Shown here piece by piece: positions 51,362 to 62,235 of a DNA stretch of 64,000 bases. Each line of letters opens with the position of its first letter. The stretch's first letter is position 1. The position numbers and the translations under genes were made by a program. Source of the stretch: Paraburkholderia bryophila (GTDB taxonomy: Bacteria; Pseudomonadota; Gammaproteobacteria; Burkholderiales; Burkholderiaceae). The stretch covers positions 3,100,001 through 3,164,000 of the forward strand of contig NZ_JACCAS010000001.1 in assembly GCF_013409255.1 (NCBI RefSeq), in the 5' to 3' direction. The notes below the pieces were generated by a model. The model had not been told where the DNA came from. It made no database searches and worked only from the letters and a program-made list of their open reading frames with translations.

Positions 51362-51832
51362 ATGCCGCGTCGTCGCGAAGTCCCCAAGCGGGAAGTGTTG
51401 CCGGATCCGAAATTCGGCAACGTTGATGTAGCTAAGTTCATGAACGTGCTGATGCTCTCCGGCAAGAAGTCGGTTGCTGAGCGCATTGTGTACGGCGCTT
51501 TCGAACAGATCCAGACCAAGGGTGGCAAGGACCCGCTGGAAGTGTTCACGGTAGCGCTCAACAACGTCAAGCCGGTGGTCGAAGTGAAGAGCCGCCGCGT
51601 TGGTGGTGCGAACTATCAGGTTCCGGTCGAAGTGCGCCCGTCGCGTCGTATGGCATTGGCGATGCGTTGGCTGCGTGAAGCCGCGAAGAAGCGCAGCGAG
51701 AAGTCGATGGCCCTGCGTCTGGCAGGTGAACTCTCCGAAGCGGCCGAAGGCCGTGGCGGCGCGATGAAGAAGCGCGACGAAGTTCACCGGATGGCAGAAG
51801 CCAACAAGGCGTTCTCGCACTTCCGTTTCTAA
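51362..51832 (+). CDS. rpsG: 30S ribosomal protein S7
   Basis: 156 residues starting [20 protein letters not shown]. It has the family stretch [19 protein letters not shown]. It nucleates assembly of the 3' domain of 16S rRNA and regulates the str mRNA in E. coli. AAAGGAAGAAAC precedes the ATG. A hairpin separates it from fusA. Confidence 0.99.
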   Translation: MPRRREVPKREVLPDPKFGNVDVAKFMNVLMLSGKKSVAERIVYGAFEQIQTKGGKDPLEVFTVALNNVKPVVEVKSRRVGGANYQVPVEVRPSRRMALAMRWLREAAKKRSEKSMALRLAGELSEAAEGRGGAMKKRDEVHRMAEANKAFSHFRF

Positions 51833-51874
51833 GCTTCCCAACTTCGGGTTAGCAGAAAAAGCGGAAAGAAATTC

Positions 51875-51906
51875 CGGGCGGGTGCGCTTACAAAGCGCCT
51901 CGCCCG
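51875..51906 (+). terminator. hairpin between rpsG and fusA
   Basis: CGGGCG, GCGCTT, small loop, AAGCGC, CGCCCG with a short asymmetric internal loop, followed by TTTGTGTT. It may be a partial terminator setting the ratio of S7 to EF-G, or an mRNA processing site. Confidence 0.55.
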
Positions 51907-51965
51907 TTTGTGTTACAGCGCGATGGGTATTTTCTCGCATCGCGTCATCCCAATAGAGGATCAAA

Positions 51966-54068
51966 GTGGCTCGCAAGACACCTATCGAGCGCTACCGTAA
52001 CATCGGTATTAGCGCTCACATCGACGCCGGCAAAACGACGACGACCGAGCGCATCCTGTTCTATACCGGCGTGAACCACAAGATTGGTGAAGTTCACGAC
52101 GGCGCTGCGACCATGGACTGGATGGAGCAGGAACAGGAACGCGGCATCACGATCACGTCCGCTGCTACCACGGCGTTCTGGAAAGGTATGGCCGGCGACC
52201 GCGCTGAGCACCGTATCAACATCATCGACACCCCGGGTCACGTCGACTTCACGATTGAAGTTGAGCGCTCGATGCGCGTGCTCGACGGCGCGTGCATGGT
52301 GTACTGCGCTGTGGGCGGTGTGCAGCCCCAGTCGGAAACCGTGTGGCGTCAGGCTAACAAGTACAAGGTTCCCCGTCTTGCGTTCATCAACAAGATGGAC
52401 CGTACCGGCGCGAACTTCTTCAAGGTCTACGACCAGCTCAAGCTGCGTTTGAAGGCCAATCCGGTTCCGGTCGTGGTGCCTATCGGCGCTGAAGAAACGT
52501 TCACCGGCGTGGTTGATCTGCTGAAGATGAAAGCGATCATTTGGGACGAAGCGTCCCAAGGCACAAAGTTCTCGTACGAAGAAATTCCGGCGGAACTGGT
52601 TGATACGTGCAATGAATGGCGCGAGAAGATGGTCGAGGCTGCCGCTGAGTCGAGCGAAGAGCTGATGAACAAGTACCTCGAAGAAGGCGAATTGACGGAA
52701 GCTGAAATCGTCAAGGGCCTGCGCGACCGTACGATCGCTTGCGAAATCCAGCCGATGCTGTGCGGCACTGCGTTCAAGAACAAGGGCGTACAACGGATGC
52801 TGGACGCCGTGCTCGACTTCCTGCCGTCGCCGATCGACATTCCGCCGGTTACGGGTGAACTCGAAAACGGTGAAAAGGCCGAGCGTCGCGCAGCCGACGA
52901 CGAGAAGTTCTCGTCCCTCGCATTCAAGATCATGACCGACCCGTTTGTCGGCCAGTTGATCTTCTTCCGTGTCTACTCGGGCACGACGAAGTCGGGCGAC
53001 ACGCTGCTGAACGCGACCAAGGACAAGAAGGAGCGTCTCGGTCGTATTCTGCTGATGCACGCAAACCAGCGTGAAGAAATCAAGGAAGTGCACGCGGGCG
53101 ACATCGCTGCTGCAGTTGGCCTGAAAGATGCAACGACGGGCGACACGCTGTGCGATCCGCTGCATCCGATCGTGCTCGAGCGCATGATTTTCCCGGAGCC
53201 GGTGATTTCGCAGGCTGTTGAGCCGAAGACGAAGCCCGACCAGGAAAAGATGGGTCTGGCGTTGAATCGTCTGGCTCAGGAAGATCCGTCGTTCCGCGTT
53301 CAAACGGACGAAGAATCGGGTCAAACCATTATTTCGGGCATGGGCGAGCTCCACCTGGAAATTCTGGTCGACCGGATGAAGCGCGAGTTCGGCGTCGAAG
53401 CAACGGTTGGCAAGCCGCAAGTGGCTTACCGCGAAACGATCCGCGGTAAGGCGGAAGACGTTGACGGCAAGTTCGTCAAGCAGTCGGGTGGTCGCGGCCA
53501 GTACGGTCACGCGGTCATCACGCTCGAGCCGAATGAGCAAGGCAAGGGCTACGAGTTCCTGGACGAGATCAAGGGCGGTGTGATTCCGCGTGAGTACATC
53601 CCGGCAGTTGACAAGGGTATCCAGGAAACGCTGAAGGCTGGCGTGCTGGCAGGCTTCCCGGTCGTTGACGTGAAGGTTCACCTGACGTTCGGTTCGTACC
53701 ATGACGTTGACTCGAACGAAAATGCGTTCCGCATGGCCGGTTCGATGGCGTTCAAGGAAGCGATGCGCAAGGCTCAACCGGTCATCCTCGAACCGATGAT
53801 GGCTGTTGAAGTCGAAACGCCGGAAGATTACATGGGCAACGTGATGGGCGACCTGTCGGGCCGTCGCGGTATTGTTCAGGGCATGGAAGACATGATTGGC
53901 GGCGGCAAGATCGTTCGTGCCGAAGTCCCGTTGTCGGAAATGTTCGGCTACTCGACGTCGCTGCGTTCGCTGAGCCAAGGTCGTGCAACGTACACGATGG
54001 AGTTCAAGCACTATTCGGAAGCACCGCGCAACGTGTCTGAAGCGATCATCAACGCGAAGTCAAAGTAA
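51966..54068 (+). CDS. fusA: elongation factor G
   Basis: 700 residues from a GTG start preceded by AGAGGATCAAA. The GTP domain has [14 protein letters not shown] (P-loop), [20 protein letters not shown] and [10 protein letters not shown]. Domain IV includes [15 protein letters not shown], and domain V ends near the C-terminus at [16 protein letters not shown] drives translocation and, with RRF, ribosome recycling. Between rpsG (133-base gap) and tuf (46-base gap) in the str operon. Confidence 0.99.
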   Translation: MARKTPIERYRNIGISAHIDAGKTTTTERILFYTGVNHKIGEVHDGAATMDWMEQEQERGITITSAATTAFWKGMAGDRAEHRINIIDTPGHVDFTIEVERSMRVLDGACMVYCAVGGVQPQSETVWRQANKYKVPRLAFINKMDRTGANFFKVYDQLKLRLKANPVPVVVPIGAEETFTGVVDLLKMKAIIWDEASQGTKFSYEEIPAELVDTCNEWREKMVEAAAESSEELMNKYLEEGELTEAEIVKGLRDRTIACEIQPMLCGTAFKNKGVQRMLDAVLDFLPSPIDIPPVTGELENGEKAERRAADDEKFSSLAFKIMTDPFVGQLIFFRVYSGTTKSGDTLLNATKDKKERLGRILLMHANQREEIKEVHAGDIAAAVGLKDATTGDTLCDPLHPIVLERMIFPEPVISQAVEPKTKPDQEKMGLALNRLAQEDPSFRVQTDEESGQTIISGMGELHLEILVDRMKREFGVEATVGKPQVAYRETIRGKAEDVDGKFVKQSGGRGQYGHAVITLEPNEQGKGYEFLDEIKGGVIPREYIPAVDKGIQETLKAGVLAGFPVVDVKVHLTFGSYHDVDSNENAFRMAGSMAFKEAMRKAQPVILEPMMAVEVETPEDYMGNVMGDLSGRRGIVQGMEDMIGGGKIVRAEVPLSEMFGYSTSLRSLSQGRATYTMEFKHYSEAPRNVSEAIINAKSK

Positions 54069-54114
54069 GCGCGCGGCAAGTCATTCAACGATTAACTTTT
54101 GAAAGAAGAGAAAC

Positions 54115-55305
54115 ATGGCTAAAGGTAAATTCGAACGGACCAAGCCGCACGTGAACGTCGGCACGATCGGTCACGTTGACCACGGCAAGACCACGCTGAC
54201 GGCAGCGATCACGACGGTTCTGACCAAGAAGTTTGGCGGCGAAGCGAAGGCATACGACCAGATCGACGCGGCGCCGGAAGAAAAGGCACGCGGTATCACG
54301 ATCAACACGGCACACGTCGAGTACGAAACGGCTAACCGCCACTACGCACACGTCGACTGCCCGGGCCACGCTGACTATGTGAAGAACATGATCACGGGCG
54401 CAGCGCAGATGGACGGCGCGATCCTGGTGTGCTCGGCTGCAGACGGCCCGATGCCGCAAACGCGTGAGCACATCCTGCTGGCGCGTCAGGTTGGCGTTCC
54501 GTACATCATCGTGTTCCTGAACAAGTGCGACATGGTGGACGACGCTGAGTTGCTGGAACTGGTCGAGATGGAAGTTCGCGAACTCCTGTCGAAGTACGAC
54601 TTCCCGGGCGACGACACGCCGATCATCAAGGGTTCGGCCAAACTGGCGCTGGAAGGCGACACGGGCGAGCTGGGTGAAGTGGCGATCATGAATCTGGCCG
54701 ATGCGCTGGACACGTACATCCCGACGCCGGAGCGTGCAATTGACGGCGCGTTCCTGATGCCGGTGGAAGACGTGTTCTCGATCTCGGGTCGTGGCACGGT
54801 GGTGACGGGTCGTATCGAGCGTGGTGTCGTGAAGGTCGGCGAAGAAATCGAAATCATCGGTATCAAGCCGACGGTGAAGACGACGTGCACGGGCGTGGAA
54901 ATGTTCCGCAAGCTGCTCGACCAGGGTCAGGCAGGCGACAACGTTGGTATCCTGCTGCGCGGCACGAAGCGTGAAGACGTGGAGCGTGGCCAGGTTCTGG
55001 CGAAGCCGGGTTCGATCAACCCGCACACGCACTTCACGGCTGAAGTGTACGTGCTGAGCAAGGACGAAGGTGGCCGTCACACGCCGTTCTTCAACAACTA
55101 TCGTCCGCAGTTCTACTTCCGTACGACGGACGTGACGGGCTCGATCGAGTTGCCGAAAGACAAGGAAATGGTCATGCCGGGCGACAACGTGTCGATCACG
55201 GTGAAGCTGATCAACCCGATCGCGATGGAAGAAGGTCTGCGCTTCGCAATTCGCGAAGGCGGCCGTACGGTCGGCGCTGGTGTAGTTGCCAAGATCCTCG
55301 AGTAA
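54115..55305 (+). CDS. tuf: elongation factor Tu, second copy
   Basis: 396 residues, the same protein sequence as the copy at 29410. [16 protein letters not shown] and NKCD motifs are intact. GAAAGAAGAGAAAC precedes the ATG. Codons 2, 3, 5, 6 and 7 use different synonymous triplets from the first copy (GCT, AAA, AAA, TTC, GAA instead of GCC, AAG, AAG, TTT, GAG); the rest appears identical. Last gene of the classical str operon here, but rpsJ follows 128 bases on, after a hairpin. Confidence 0.99.
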   Translation: MAKGKFERTKPHVNVGTIGHVDHGKTTLTAAITTVLTKKFGGEAKAYDQIDAAPEEKARGITINTAHVEYETANRHYAHVDCPGHADYVKNMITGAAQMDGAILVCSAADGPMPQTREHILLARQVGVPYIIVFLNKCDMVDDAELLELVEMEVRELLSKYDFPGDDTPIIKGSAKLALEGDTGELGEVAIMNLADALDTYIPTPERAIDGAFLMPVEDVFSISGRGTVVTGRIERGVVKVGEEIEIIGIKPTVKTTCTGVEMFRKLLDQGQAGDNVGILLRGTKREDVERGQVLAKPGSINPHTHFTAEVYVLSKDEGGRHTPFFNNYRPQFYFRTTDVTGSIELPKDKEMVMPGDNVSITVKLINPIAMEEGLRFAIREGGRTVGAGVVAKILE

Positions 55306-55341
55306 AATCGCGGATTGTGAACTTGCAGTAAGTTGTGCCCG

Positions 55342-55376
55342 GAGCCGGGCGCCAGCCTCTAGCGGGTGCCCGGCTC
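55342..55376 (+). terminator. hairpin between tuf and rpsJ
   Basis: GAGCCGGGCGCC, a loop of about 11 bases, GGTGCCCGGCTC: a 12-bp stem with one G-T pair, followed by TACGTTCTTTTAC. It is a probable attenuating terminator, with read-through to rpsJ. Confidence 0.7.
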
Positions 55377-55433
55377 TACGTTCTTTTACTATCTGGCGGT
55401 GCAATACCGCCTCGCTCTTTACAAGGAATTGTC

Positions 55434-55745
55434 ATGGCGAACCAGAAAATCCGCATCCGCCTGAAGGCTTTCGACTATCGTCTGATCGACCAATCGGCAG
55501 CTGAAATCGTCGATACGGCAAAGCGGACTGGCGCAATCGTTCGTGGTCCGGTGCCTCTGCCGACCCGCATTCAACGTTTCGATATCCTGCGCTCGCCGCA
55601 CGTCAACAAGACGTCGCGCGATCAGCTCGAAATCCGTACGCATCAACGTCTGATGGACATCGTCGATCCGACGGACAAGACCGTCGACGCACTGATGAAG
55701 CTGGACCTGCCGGCTGGCGTTGACGTTGAAATCAAGCTGCAATAA
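55434..55745 (+). CDS. rpsJ: 30S ribosomal protein S10 / NusE
   Basis: 103 residues starting [20 protein letters not shown], with the loop [20 protein letters not shown]. Besides its ribosomal role it acts as NusE, binding NusB on boxA and NusG, thus linking to the rrn boxA elements in this window. The start at 55434 is preceded by AAGGAATTGTC. It is separated from rplC by 200 bases that contain a consensus promoter. Confidence 0.99.
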   Translation: MANQKIRIRLKAFDYRLIDQSAAEIVDTAKRTGAIVRGPVPLPTRIQRFDILRSPHVNKTSRDQLEIRTHQRLMDIVDPTDKTVDALMKLDLPAGVDVEIKLQ

Positions 55746-55794
55746 GGCTTCGGCGGTTGTCTGGCTCGCCGGGCAACGCTAAGTCATTGATTGC

Positions 55795-55823
55795 TTGCGA
55801 AAAACGAAAGGTCTCGCTATAAT
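55795..55823 (+). promoter_or_regulatory. promoter upstream of rplC
   Basis: TTGCGA, 17 bases, TATAAT with a perfect -10. It lies after rpsJ and about 120 bases before rplC, so the S10-operon genes from L3 onward can be transcribed independently of rpsJ. A TTTTCGCGC/GCGCAAAAA-type hairpin follows in the leader. Confidence 0.85.
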
Positions 55824-55945
55824 AGTGGGCTTTTCGCGCATTTGCGCAAAAAAGTCGGTGTGCTGCAGCATGGATTCATGCCTGAAACGGCGCCGGCATT
55901 TTGTAAATTAGCCCCGACCAATCGCAGTCGGGAATGGAGAAAACG

Positions 55946-56605
55946 ATGAGCCTTGGACTCGTAGGTCGCAAGGTTGGCATGACCCGTATCTTCACGGCAG
56001 AAGGGGATTCGATTCCCGTTACCGTGCTGGACGTGTCCGACAACCGCGTGACGCAGATCAAGACTGTTGAAACCGACGGCTACACGGCCGTGCAGGTTGC
56101 ATTCGGTACGCGCCGTGCATCGCGCGTGACGAAGCCGTTGGCCGGTCATCTCGCCAAAGCCGGTGTTCAAGCCGGTGAAATCCTCAAAGAATTCCAGATC
56201 GATGCCGCTAAGGCTGCCGAGTTGTCGAGCGGTACCGTGGTGGGTCCCGAGCTGTTCGAAGTGGGTCAGAAGGTCGACGTGCAAGGCGTGTCGATCGGTA
56301 AGGGCTACGCCGGTACCATCAAGCGTTACAACTTCGCATCCGGCCGTGCATCGCACGGTAACTCGCGCTCGCACAACGTGCCGGGTTCGATCGGTATGGC
56401 GCAGGATCCGGGTCGTGTTTTCCCGGGTAAGCGCATGACCGGTCACATGGGTGACGACACGGTAACGGTACAAAACCTCGAAATCGCTCGTATCGACGCT
56501 GACCGCAAGCTGTTGCTGGTCAAAGGCGCCGTTCCGGGTGCGAAGGGTGGCAAGGTATTCGTTACGCCGGCCGTGAAGACGCGTGCCGTGAAAGGAGCGA
56601 AATAA
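55946..56605 (+). CDS. rplC: 50S ribosomal protein L3
   Basis: 219 residues starting [29 protein letters not shown] lies before the ATG at 55946; an in-frame ATG at 55934 precedes that ribosome site and is rejected. It has the peptidyl-transferase-reaching loop with [20 protein letters not shown] (the Gln methylated in E. coli). Its stop overlaps the rplD ATG by one base. Confidence 0.98.
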   Translation: MSLGLVGRKVGMTRIFTAEGDSIPVTVLDVSDNRVTQIKTVETDGYTAVQVAFGTRRASRVTKPLAGHLAKAGVQAGEILKEFQIDAAKAAELSSGTVVGPELFEVGQKVDVQGVSIGKGYAGTIKRYNFASGRASHGNSRSHNVPGSIGMAQDPGRVFPGKRMTGHMGDDTVTVQNLEIARIDADRKLLLVKGAVPGAKGGKVFVTPAVKTRAVKGAK

Positions 56606-57225
56606 TGGAACTTAAGCTCCTGAACGCCAATGGTCAGGAAGGTGCAGGCGTTAGCGCGTCGGACGTAGTGTTCGGTCGCGATTACAACGAAGCCCTGATT
56701 CACCAGGTGGTGGTTGCGTACCAGGCGAACGCCCGTAGCGGCAACCGCGCGCAGAAGGATCGTGAGCAAGTTAAGCACACGACCAAGAAGCCGTGGCGTC
56801 AAAAGGGTACGGGCCGCGCTCGTGCCGGTATGTCGTCGAGCCCGTTGTGGCGCGGCGGTGGCCGTATCTTCCCGAATTCGCCGGAAGAAAACTTTTCGCA
56901 CAAGGTCAACAAGAAGATGCATCGCGCAGGTCTCTGCTCGATCTTCTCGCAGCTGGCCCGCGAAGGCCGCATCTCGGTTGTCGACGAGCTGACGCTCGAA
57001 GCACCGAAGACGAAGCTGCTGGCCGAAAAATTCAAGGCGATGGGTCTCGACTCCGTGCTGGTCATCACCGACACGGTTGACGAAAACCTGTACCTCGCGT
57101 CGCGCAACCTTGCCCATGTGGCGGTTGTCGAGCCGCGCTACGCCGACCCGCTGTCGCTGATCTACTTCAAGAAGATCCTGATCACGAAGGCTGCGGTCGC
57201 CCAGATCGAGGAGTTGCTGTCATGA
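56605..57225 (+). CDS. rplD: 50S ribosomal protein L4
   Basis: 206 residues starting [20 protein letters not shown]. It has the exit-tunnel loop with [20 protein letters not shown]. In E. coli L4 represses the S10 operon via its leader; whether that holds here is unknown because a separate promoter lies before rplC. Overlaps rplC by one base and rplW by four (ATGA), so translation is coupled. Confidence 0.98.
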   Translation: MELKLLNANGQEGAGVSASDVVFGRDYNEALIHQVVVAYQANARSGNRAQKDREQVKHTTKKPWRQKGTGRARAGMSSSPLWRGGGRIFPNSPEENFSHKVNKKMHRAGLCSIFSQLAREGRISVVDELTLEAPKTKLLAEKFKAMGLDSVLVITDTVDENLYLASRNLAHVAVVEPRYADPLSLIYFKKILITKAAVAQIEELLS

Positions 57226-57536
57226 GCGAGATTCGCAAAAACGATCATCGTTTGATGCAGGTCCTGCTCGCGCCGGTGATCTCCGAAAAGGCGACGCTGG
57301 TGGCCGACAAGAACGAGCAAGTTGTGTTCGAAGTCGCGCCCGATGCCACGAAGCAGGAAGTGAAAGCTGCCGTCGAGCTGCTGTTCAAGGTGGAAGTCAA
57401 TTCCGTCAACGTGTTGGTCTCAAAGGGTAAGGCCAAGCGCTTTGGTCGCTTCATGGGCAAGCGCAAGGACGTGAAGAAGGCCTATGTCTGCCTGAAGCCC
57501 GGCCAGGAAATCAACTTTGAAGCGGAGGCCAAGTAA
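57222..57536 (+). CDS. rplW: 50S ribosomal protein L23
   Basis: 104 residues starting [20 protein letters not shown]. It has the long loop [21 protein letters not shown]23 sits at the tunnel exit and docks trigger factor and SRP. Four-base overlap with rplD; two-base gap to rplB. Confidence 0.98.
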   Translation: MSEIRKNDHRLMQVLLAPVISEKATLVADKNEQVVFEVAPDATKQEVKAAVELLFKVEVNSVNVLVSKGKAKRFGRFMGKRKDVKKAYVCLKPGQEINFEAEAK

Positions 57537-57538
57537 TC

Positions 57539-58366
57539 ATGGCAATCGTTAAAGTTAAGCCGACTTCGCCGGGTCGCCGCGCGATGGTCAAGGTGGTCAA
57601 CAAGGATCTGCACAAGGGTAAGCCGTTCGCACCGCTGCTCGACGCGCAATCCTCGACCGCCGGCCGTAACAACAACGGCCACATCACCACGCGTCATAAG
57701 GGTGGTGGTCACAAGCATCACTATCGCGTTGTAGATTTCCGTCGCAATAAGGACGGCATCGTGGCGAAGGTCGAGCGTCTTGAGTACGATCCGAACCGTA
57801 GCGCGAACATCGCGCTGGTTCTGTACGCAGACGGCGAACGCCGCTACATCATTGCGCCGAAGGGTCTCACCGTCGGTCAGCAACTGATGTCGGGTTCCGA
57901 AGCGCCGATCCGCGCTGGTAACACGCTGCCGATCCGCAACATTCCGGTCGGTACGACGATCCACTGCATCGAAATGCTGCCGGGCAAGGGCGCGCAAATG
58001 GCGCGTTCGGCGGGCACGTCGGCGATGTTGCTGGCTCGTGAAGGTATCTACGCACAGGTCCGCCTGCGCTCCGGTGAAATCCGCCGCGTTCACGTTGAAT
58101 GCCGCGCGACGATTGGTGAAGTTGGCAACGAAGAGCATAGCCTCCGTCAAATCGGTAAGGCTGGCGCGAACCGCTGGCGCGGTATCCGTCCGACGGTGCG
58201 TGGTGTTGCAATGAACCCGGTCGATCACCCGCACGGCGGTGGTGAAGGCAAGACGGCTGCAGGTCGCGATCCGGTGAGCCCGTGGGGCACGCCGGCTAAG
58301 GGTTATCGCACCCGTAGCAATAAGCGCACGACGAGCATGATCGTCCAGCGCCGTCACAAGCGTTAA
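57539..58366 (+). CDS. rplB: 50S ribosomal protein L2
   Basis: 275 residues starting [20 protein letters not shown]. The conserved C-terminal segment [18 protein letters not shown] includes the His near the peptidyl-transferase centre. It is required for subunit joining. GGAGGCCAAGTAATC precedes the ATG, inside the end of rplW. Confidence 0.98.
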   Translation: MAIVKVKPTSPGRRAMVKVVNKDLHKGKPFAPLLDAQSSTAGRNNNGHITTRHKGGGHKHHYRVVDFRRNKDGIVAKVERLEYDPNRSANIALVLYADGERRYIIAPKGLTVGQQLMSGSEAPIRAGNTLPIRNIPVGTTIHCIEMLPGKGAQMARSAGTSAMLLAREGIYAQVRLRSGEIRRVHVECRATIGEVGNEEHSLRQIGKAGANRWRGIRPTVRGVAMNPVDHPHGGGEGKTAAGRDPVSPWGTPAKGYRTRSNKRTTSMIVQRRHKR

Positions 58367-58376
58367 GGAGTAGGCA

Positions 58377-58652
58377 ATGGCACGTTCTGTAAAAAAAGGT
58401 CCGTTCTGCGACGCCCATTTGCTGAAGAAAGTTGAGGCGGCAGCAGCTTCGCGGGATAAGAAGCCGATCAAAACCTGGTCGCGTCGCTCGACGATCCTCC
58501 CGGATTTCATCGGTCTGACGATCGCCGTCCACAACGGCCGTCAACACGTTCCGGTGTATGTCTCGGAAAACATGGTCGGCCACAAGCTTGGCGAGTTCGC
58601 ACTGACCCGTACGTTCAAGGGTCATGCAGCCGACAAGAAGGCTAAGAAATAA
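58377..58652 (+). CDS. rpsS: 30S ribosomal protein S19
   Basis: 91 residues starting [20 protein letters not shown]. It has the family block [20 protein letters not shown]. It sits in the 30S head next to S13. AAGGAGTAGGCA precedes the ATG. Confidence 0.98.
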   Translation: MARSVKKGPFCDAHLLKKVEAAAASRDKKPIKTWSRRSTILPDFIGLTIAVHNGRQHVPVYVSENMVGHKLGEFALTRTFKGHAADKKAKK

Positions 58653-58662
58653 GGGGCTCATG

Positions 58663-58992
58663 ATGGAAGTGAAAGCAATTCATCGCGGTGCCCGCATCTC
58701 GGCGCAGAAAACGCGCCTTGTGGCTGACCAGATCCGCGGTTTGCCGGTCGACAAGGCGCTGAACGTTCTGACGTTCTCGCCGAAAAAGGCTGCGGGAATC
58801 GTGAAAAAGGTTGTGCTGTCGGCGATCGCGAATGCGGAGCATAACGAAGGCGCTGATATCGACGAGCTCAAGGTAACGAGCATCATGGTCGACAAGGCTG
58901 CATCGCTGAAGCGTTTTACTGCGCGCGCTAAAGGGCGCGGTAACCGCATCGAGAAGCAATCCTGTCACATCACTGTGACGGTCGGGAATTAA
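58663..58992 (+). CDS. rplV: 50S ribosomal protein L22
   Basis: 109 residues starting [20 protein letters not shown]. Two adjacent ATGs (58660 and 58663) follow AAGGGGCTC; I chose the second because homologues start MEVKAIHR. The beta-hairpin that lines the exit tunnel includes [18 protein letters not shown] longer frame from 58624 overlaps rpsS and is rejected. Confidence 0.97.
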   Translation: MEVKAIHRGARISAQKTRLVADQIRGLPVDKALNVLTFSPKKAAGIVKKVVLSAIANAEHNEGADIDELKVTSIMVDKAASLKRFTARAKGRGNRIEKQSCHITVTVGN

Positions 58993-59003
58993 GGGGTCAT
59001 ACG

Positions 59004-59801
59004 ATGGGACAGAAAATTCATCCGACTGGCTTCCGTTTGGCCGTCAGCCGCAATTGGGCGTCGCGTTGGTACGCGAACAACAACAATTTCGCGGCGATGT
59101 TGCAGGAAGACATCGGTGTTCGTGAATACCTGAAGAAGAAGCTGAAGAACGCTTCGGTTGGTCGCGTCGTTATCGAGCGTCCGGCGAAAAACGCGCGCAT
59201 CACGATCTATAGCTCGCGTCCGGGTGTCGTCATCGGTAAGAAGGGCGAGGATATCGAGCTGCTGAAGTCGGAACTGCAACGCCGCATGGGCGTTCCGGTC
59301 CACGTCAACATCGAAGAAATCCGTAAGCCGGAAACCGATGCGCAACTGATCGCCGATTCGATCACGCAACAGCTCGAGCGCCGGATTATGTTCCGCCGCG
59401 CAATGAAGCGTGCGATGCAAAACGCAATGCGTCTGGGTGCTCAAGGCATCAAGATCATGAGCGCAGGCCGCCTGAACGGTATCGAAATCGCTCGTACGGA
59501 GTGGTATCGCGAAGGTCGCGTGCCGCTTCATACGCTGCGCGCTGATATCGACTACGCAACTTCGGAAGCGAAGACGACGTACGGCATCATCGGTGTGAAG
59601 GTGTGGGTCTATAAGGGCGATACGCTCGGCCGCAACGATGCACCGGTGGTTGAAGAAGTCGCCGAAGAAAAGCGTCCGCGCCGCAATGCACGTCCGGGTG
59701 GCGATCGCCGTCCGCGTCGCGATGGTGAAGGTGGTGGTCCGGCAGGTGCACGCCGTGGCGCTCCTCGTCGTGCTGGCGGTGACGGTAAGACTGGAGAATA
59801 A
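59004..59801 (+). CDS. rpsC: 30S ribosomal protein S3
   Basis: 265 residues starting [20 protein letters not shown]. The KH type 2 domain (about 38-107) has [16 protein letters not shown], and the S3 C-terminal domain (about 120-205) follows. A basic, Arg/Gly/Pro-rich tail of about 45 residues ([20 protein letters not shown]) makes it longer than E. coli S3 (233); long tails of this type are common in betaproteobacteria. S3 forms part of the mRNA entry tunnel helicase. Confidence 0.98.
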   Translation: MGQKIHPTGFRLAVSRNWASRWYANNNNFAAMLQEDIGVREYLKKKLKNASVGRVVIERPAKNARITIYSSRPGVVIGKKGEDIELLKSELQRRMGVPVHVNIEEIRKPETDAQLIADSITQQLERRIMFRRAMKRAMQNAMRLGAQGIKIMSAGRLNGIEIARTEWYREGRVPLHTLRADIDYATSEAKTTYGIIGVKVWVYKGDTLGRNDAPVVEEVAEEKRPRRNARPGGDRRPRRDGEGGGPAGARRGAPRRAGGDGKTGE

Positions 59802-59803
59802 CG

Positions 59804-60220
59804 ATGCTGCAACCGAAACGCAGAAAGTATCGCAAAGAACAGAAGGGTCGTAACACCGGTGTCGCCACCCGCGGTAACGCGGTGTCGTTCGGTGAGTTCG
59901 GCCTGAAGGCTATCGGTCGTGGTCGCTTGACTGCACGTCAGATTGAAGCGGCGCGTCGTGCAATGACGCGTCACATCAAGCGCGGTGGCCGTATCTGGAT
60001 CCGCATTTTCCCGGACAAGCCGATTTCGCATAAGCCGGCTGAAGTACGGATGGGTAACGGTAAAGGTAACCCTGAGTACTACGTCGCAGAGATTCAACCG
60101 GGCAAGATGCTGTACGAAATGGACGGCGTAACCGAAGAGCTGGCACGCGAAGCGTTCCGTCTGGCTGCAGCTAAGCTGCCGCTTAAGACGACGTTTATCG
60201 TGCGTCAGCTCGGCGCCTAA
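59804..60220 (+). CDS. rplP: 50S ribosomal protein L16
   Basis: 138 residues starting [20 protein letters not shown]. It has [20 protein letters not shown] and [20 protein letters not shown]. It binds near the A site. Two bases after rpsC. Confidence 0.98.
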   Translation: MLQPKRRKYRKEQKGRNTGVATRGNAVSFGEFGLKAIGRGRLTARQIEAARRAMTRHIKRGGRIWIRIFPDKPISHKPAEVRMGNGKGNPEYYVAEIQPGKMLYEMDGVTEELAREAFRLAAAKLPLKTTFIVRQLGA

Positions 60221-60230
60221 GGAGCAAATG

Positions 60231-60425
60231 ATGAAGGCTTCCGAACTTCACCAGAAAGATCAGGCCGCGCTCAACAAGGAGCTGTCGGACCTGTTGAAGG
60301 CGCAATTCGGCCTGCGCATGCAACTCGCGACCCAGCAGCTCACGAACACTAGCCAGCTGAAGAAGGTTCGTCGCGACATCGCACGTGTGCGGACCGTCCT
60401 GACTGAGAAGGCGAACCAGAAATGA
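60231..60425 (+). CDS. rpmC: 50S ribosomal protein L29
   Basis: 64 residues starting [20 protein letters not shown]; a two-helix protein at the tunnel exit, with [19 protein letters not shown] at the end. An adjacent ATG at 60228 also follows GGAGCAA and could be used. The stop overlaps the rpsQ ATG (ATGA). Confidence 0.97.
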
Positions 60426-60694
60426 ACGATAGCGTAAAAACCTCGCTCAAGCGGACGCTGGTCGGCAAGGTCGTCAGCAACAAGATGGACAAGACGGTCA
60501 CCGTGCTGGTTGAGCACCGCGTGAAGCACCCGATCTACGGCAAGTACGTTGTGCGTTCGAAGAAGTACCACGCGCACGACGATGCGAACACATACAACGA
60601 GGGTGACCTCGTTGAAATCCAGGAAACACGTCCGATTTCGAAGACGAAAGCTTGGGTTGTGGCTCGCTTGGTCGAGGCTGCTCGCGTCATCTGA
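60422..60694 (+). CDS. rpsQ: 30S ribosomal protein S17
   Basis: 90 residues starting [22 protein letters not shown]-fold with [20 protein letters not shown] and [20 protein letters not shown] primary 16S-binding protein. It ends the S10 operon; 290 bases follow before rplN. Confidence 0.98.
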
Positions 60695-60738
60695 CGCCGC
60701 AAAGCTGTAGAAGTAATTGAAATCGCAGTAAGTTTCGC

Positions 60739-60775
60739 TTGCAAGACCGAGGTTATGTGATATGATCTCGGTCTT
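60739..60775 (+). promoter_or_regulatory. spc operon promoter inside a perfect inverted repeat
   Basis: TTGCAA, 16 bases, TATGAT forms a good promoter about 220 bases before rplN. The arms AAGACCGAG (60743-60751) and CTCGGTCTT (60767-60775) flank the -10, so a dimeric regulator could cover the promoter; alternatively the dyad is a hairpin ending S10-operon transcripts, followed by CCCTCTTTT. Confidence 0.7.
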
Positions 60776-60984
60776 CCCTCTTTTATGGGAGCCCCGTCGC
60801 GGGCGAAGTTGGTGGGGGAAGCGGTTCGGGCGCCAGTCTGTTCCGTAGGATTCACCGGATTGCGATGGCGGGTTTCGTTTGCCGTCGCTGCTGTTCATAC
60901 CCAAGCAGCCGATTGGCTGACGGGACCAAGACTGACCGGGTACGCCATGGTGGTGTGGCCGGATTAAGTTGGGATAGATAAACC

Positions 60985-61353
60985 ATGATCCAGACCGAAA
61001 CTCGGCTTGAAGTGGCCGACAACACGGGTGCACGTGAAGTCATGTGCATCAAGGTGCTCGGCGGCTCGAAGCGTCGTTATGCCAGCATTGGCGACATCAT
61101 TAAGGTGACCGTCAAAGAAGCAACGCCGCGCGGGCGCGTGAAGAAAGGCGAGATTTACAACGCCGTGGTGGTTCGCACCGCCAAGGGCGTGCGCCGTCCG
61201 GATGGCTCGCTGATCAAGTTTGATGGCAACGCCGCCGTGTTGTTGAATGCCAAGCTCGAACCTATTGGCACCCGTATTTTCGGGCCTGTCACGCGCGAGT
61301 TGCGTAGCGAACGATTCATGAAGATCGTTTCGCTGGCACCTGAAGTGCTGTAA
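60985..61353 (+). CDS. rplN: 50S ribosomal protein L14
   Basis: 122 residues starting [20 protein letters not shown]; signature region [20 protein letters not shown]. It bridges to the 30S subunit and binds RsfS. First gene of the spc group, with its own promoter upstream. Confidence 0.98.
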   Translation: MIQTETRLEVADNTGAREVMCIKVLGGSKRRYASIGDIIKVTVKEATPRGRVKKGEIYNAVVVRTAKGVRRPDGSLIKFDGNAAVLLNAKLEPIGTRIFGPVTRELRSERFMKIVSLAPEVL

Positions 61354-61362
61354 GGAGTCGCG

Positions 61363-61671
61363 ATGAACAAGATTCGCAAAGGTGACGAAGTTATCGTCAT
61401 CACCGGCAAAGATAAAGGCAAGCGCGGCGTCGTGCTGTCCGTTGGCGAAAGCAAAGTGATTGTCGAGGGCATCAATCTCGTCAAGAAACACGTCAAGCCG
61501 AACCCGATGAAGGGTACGACGGGCGGTGTGGAAGCCAAGACGATGCCGCTGCAAATTTCGAACGTCGCATTGGTCGACGCGAATGGCAAGGCGTCGCGTG
61601 TAGGCATCAAGGTCGAAGGAGACAAGAAAGTCCGTTTCCTTAAAACGACCGGTGCCGAGCTGAGCGCCTGA
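61363..61671 (+). CDS. rplX: 50S ribosomal protein L24
   Basis: 102 residues starting [20 protein letters not shown], the KOW motif, with [19 protein letters not shown] following. It initiates 50S assembly. AAGGAGTCGCG precedes the ATG, nine bases after rplN. Confidence 0.98.
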   Translation: MNKIRKGDEVIVITGKDKGKRGVVLSVGESKVIVEGINLVKKHVKPNPMKGTTGGVEAKTMPLQISNVALVDANGKASRVGIKVEGDKKVRFLKTTGAELSA

Positions 61672-61688
61672 CGCTGCGGAGTAAAAAA

Positions 61689-62228
61689 ATGGCTCGTTTG
61701 CAAGAGTTTTACAAAGAAAAGGTTGTACCCGGCCTCATCGAGAAGTTCGGTTACAAGTCCGTAATGGAAGTGCCGCGGATCACCAAGATCACCCTTAACA
61801 TGGGCCTTGGCGAAGCGGTTGCTGACAAGAAGATCATCGAAAACGCCGTTGGCGACCTGACGAAGATCGCAGGCCAGAAGCCGGTGATCACTAAAGCACG
61901 CAAGGCAATCGCTGGCTTCAAGATCCGTCAAGGCTATCCGATCGGTGCAATGGTGACGTTGCGTGGTCAAGCAATGTACGAATTTCTGGACCGTTTCGTG
62001 ACGGTTGCGCTCCCCCGTGTGCGCGACTTCCGTGGCGTCTCCGGTCGTGCGTTCGATGGTCGCGGCAACTACAACATCGGTGTGAAAGAGCAGATCATTT
62101 TCCCCGAAATCGACTACGACAAGATCGACGCACTGCGTGGGCTGAACATCAGCATCACGACGACTGCGAAGACCGACGACGAAGCAAAGGCTCTGCTCGC
62201 CAGCTTCAAGTTCCCGTTCAGAAACTGA
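61689..62228 (+). CDS. rplE: 50S ribosomal protein L5
   Basis: 179 residues starting [20 protein letters not shown]; contains [20 protein letters not shown] and [20 protein letters not shown]. It binds 5S rRNA in the central protuberance. CGGAGTAAAAAA precedes the ATG. Confidence 0.98.
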   Translation: MARLQEFYKEKVVPGLIEKFGYKSVMEVPRITKITLNMGLGEAVADKKIIENAVGDLTKIAGQKPVITKARKAIAGFKIRQGYPIGAMVTLRGQAMYEFLDRFVTVALPRVRDFRGVSGRAFDGRGNYNIGVKEQIIFPEIDYDKIDALRGLNISITTTAKTDDEAKALLASFKFPFRN

Positions 62229-62235
62229 GGTTACC

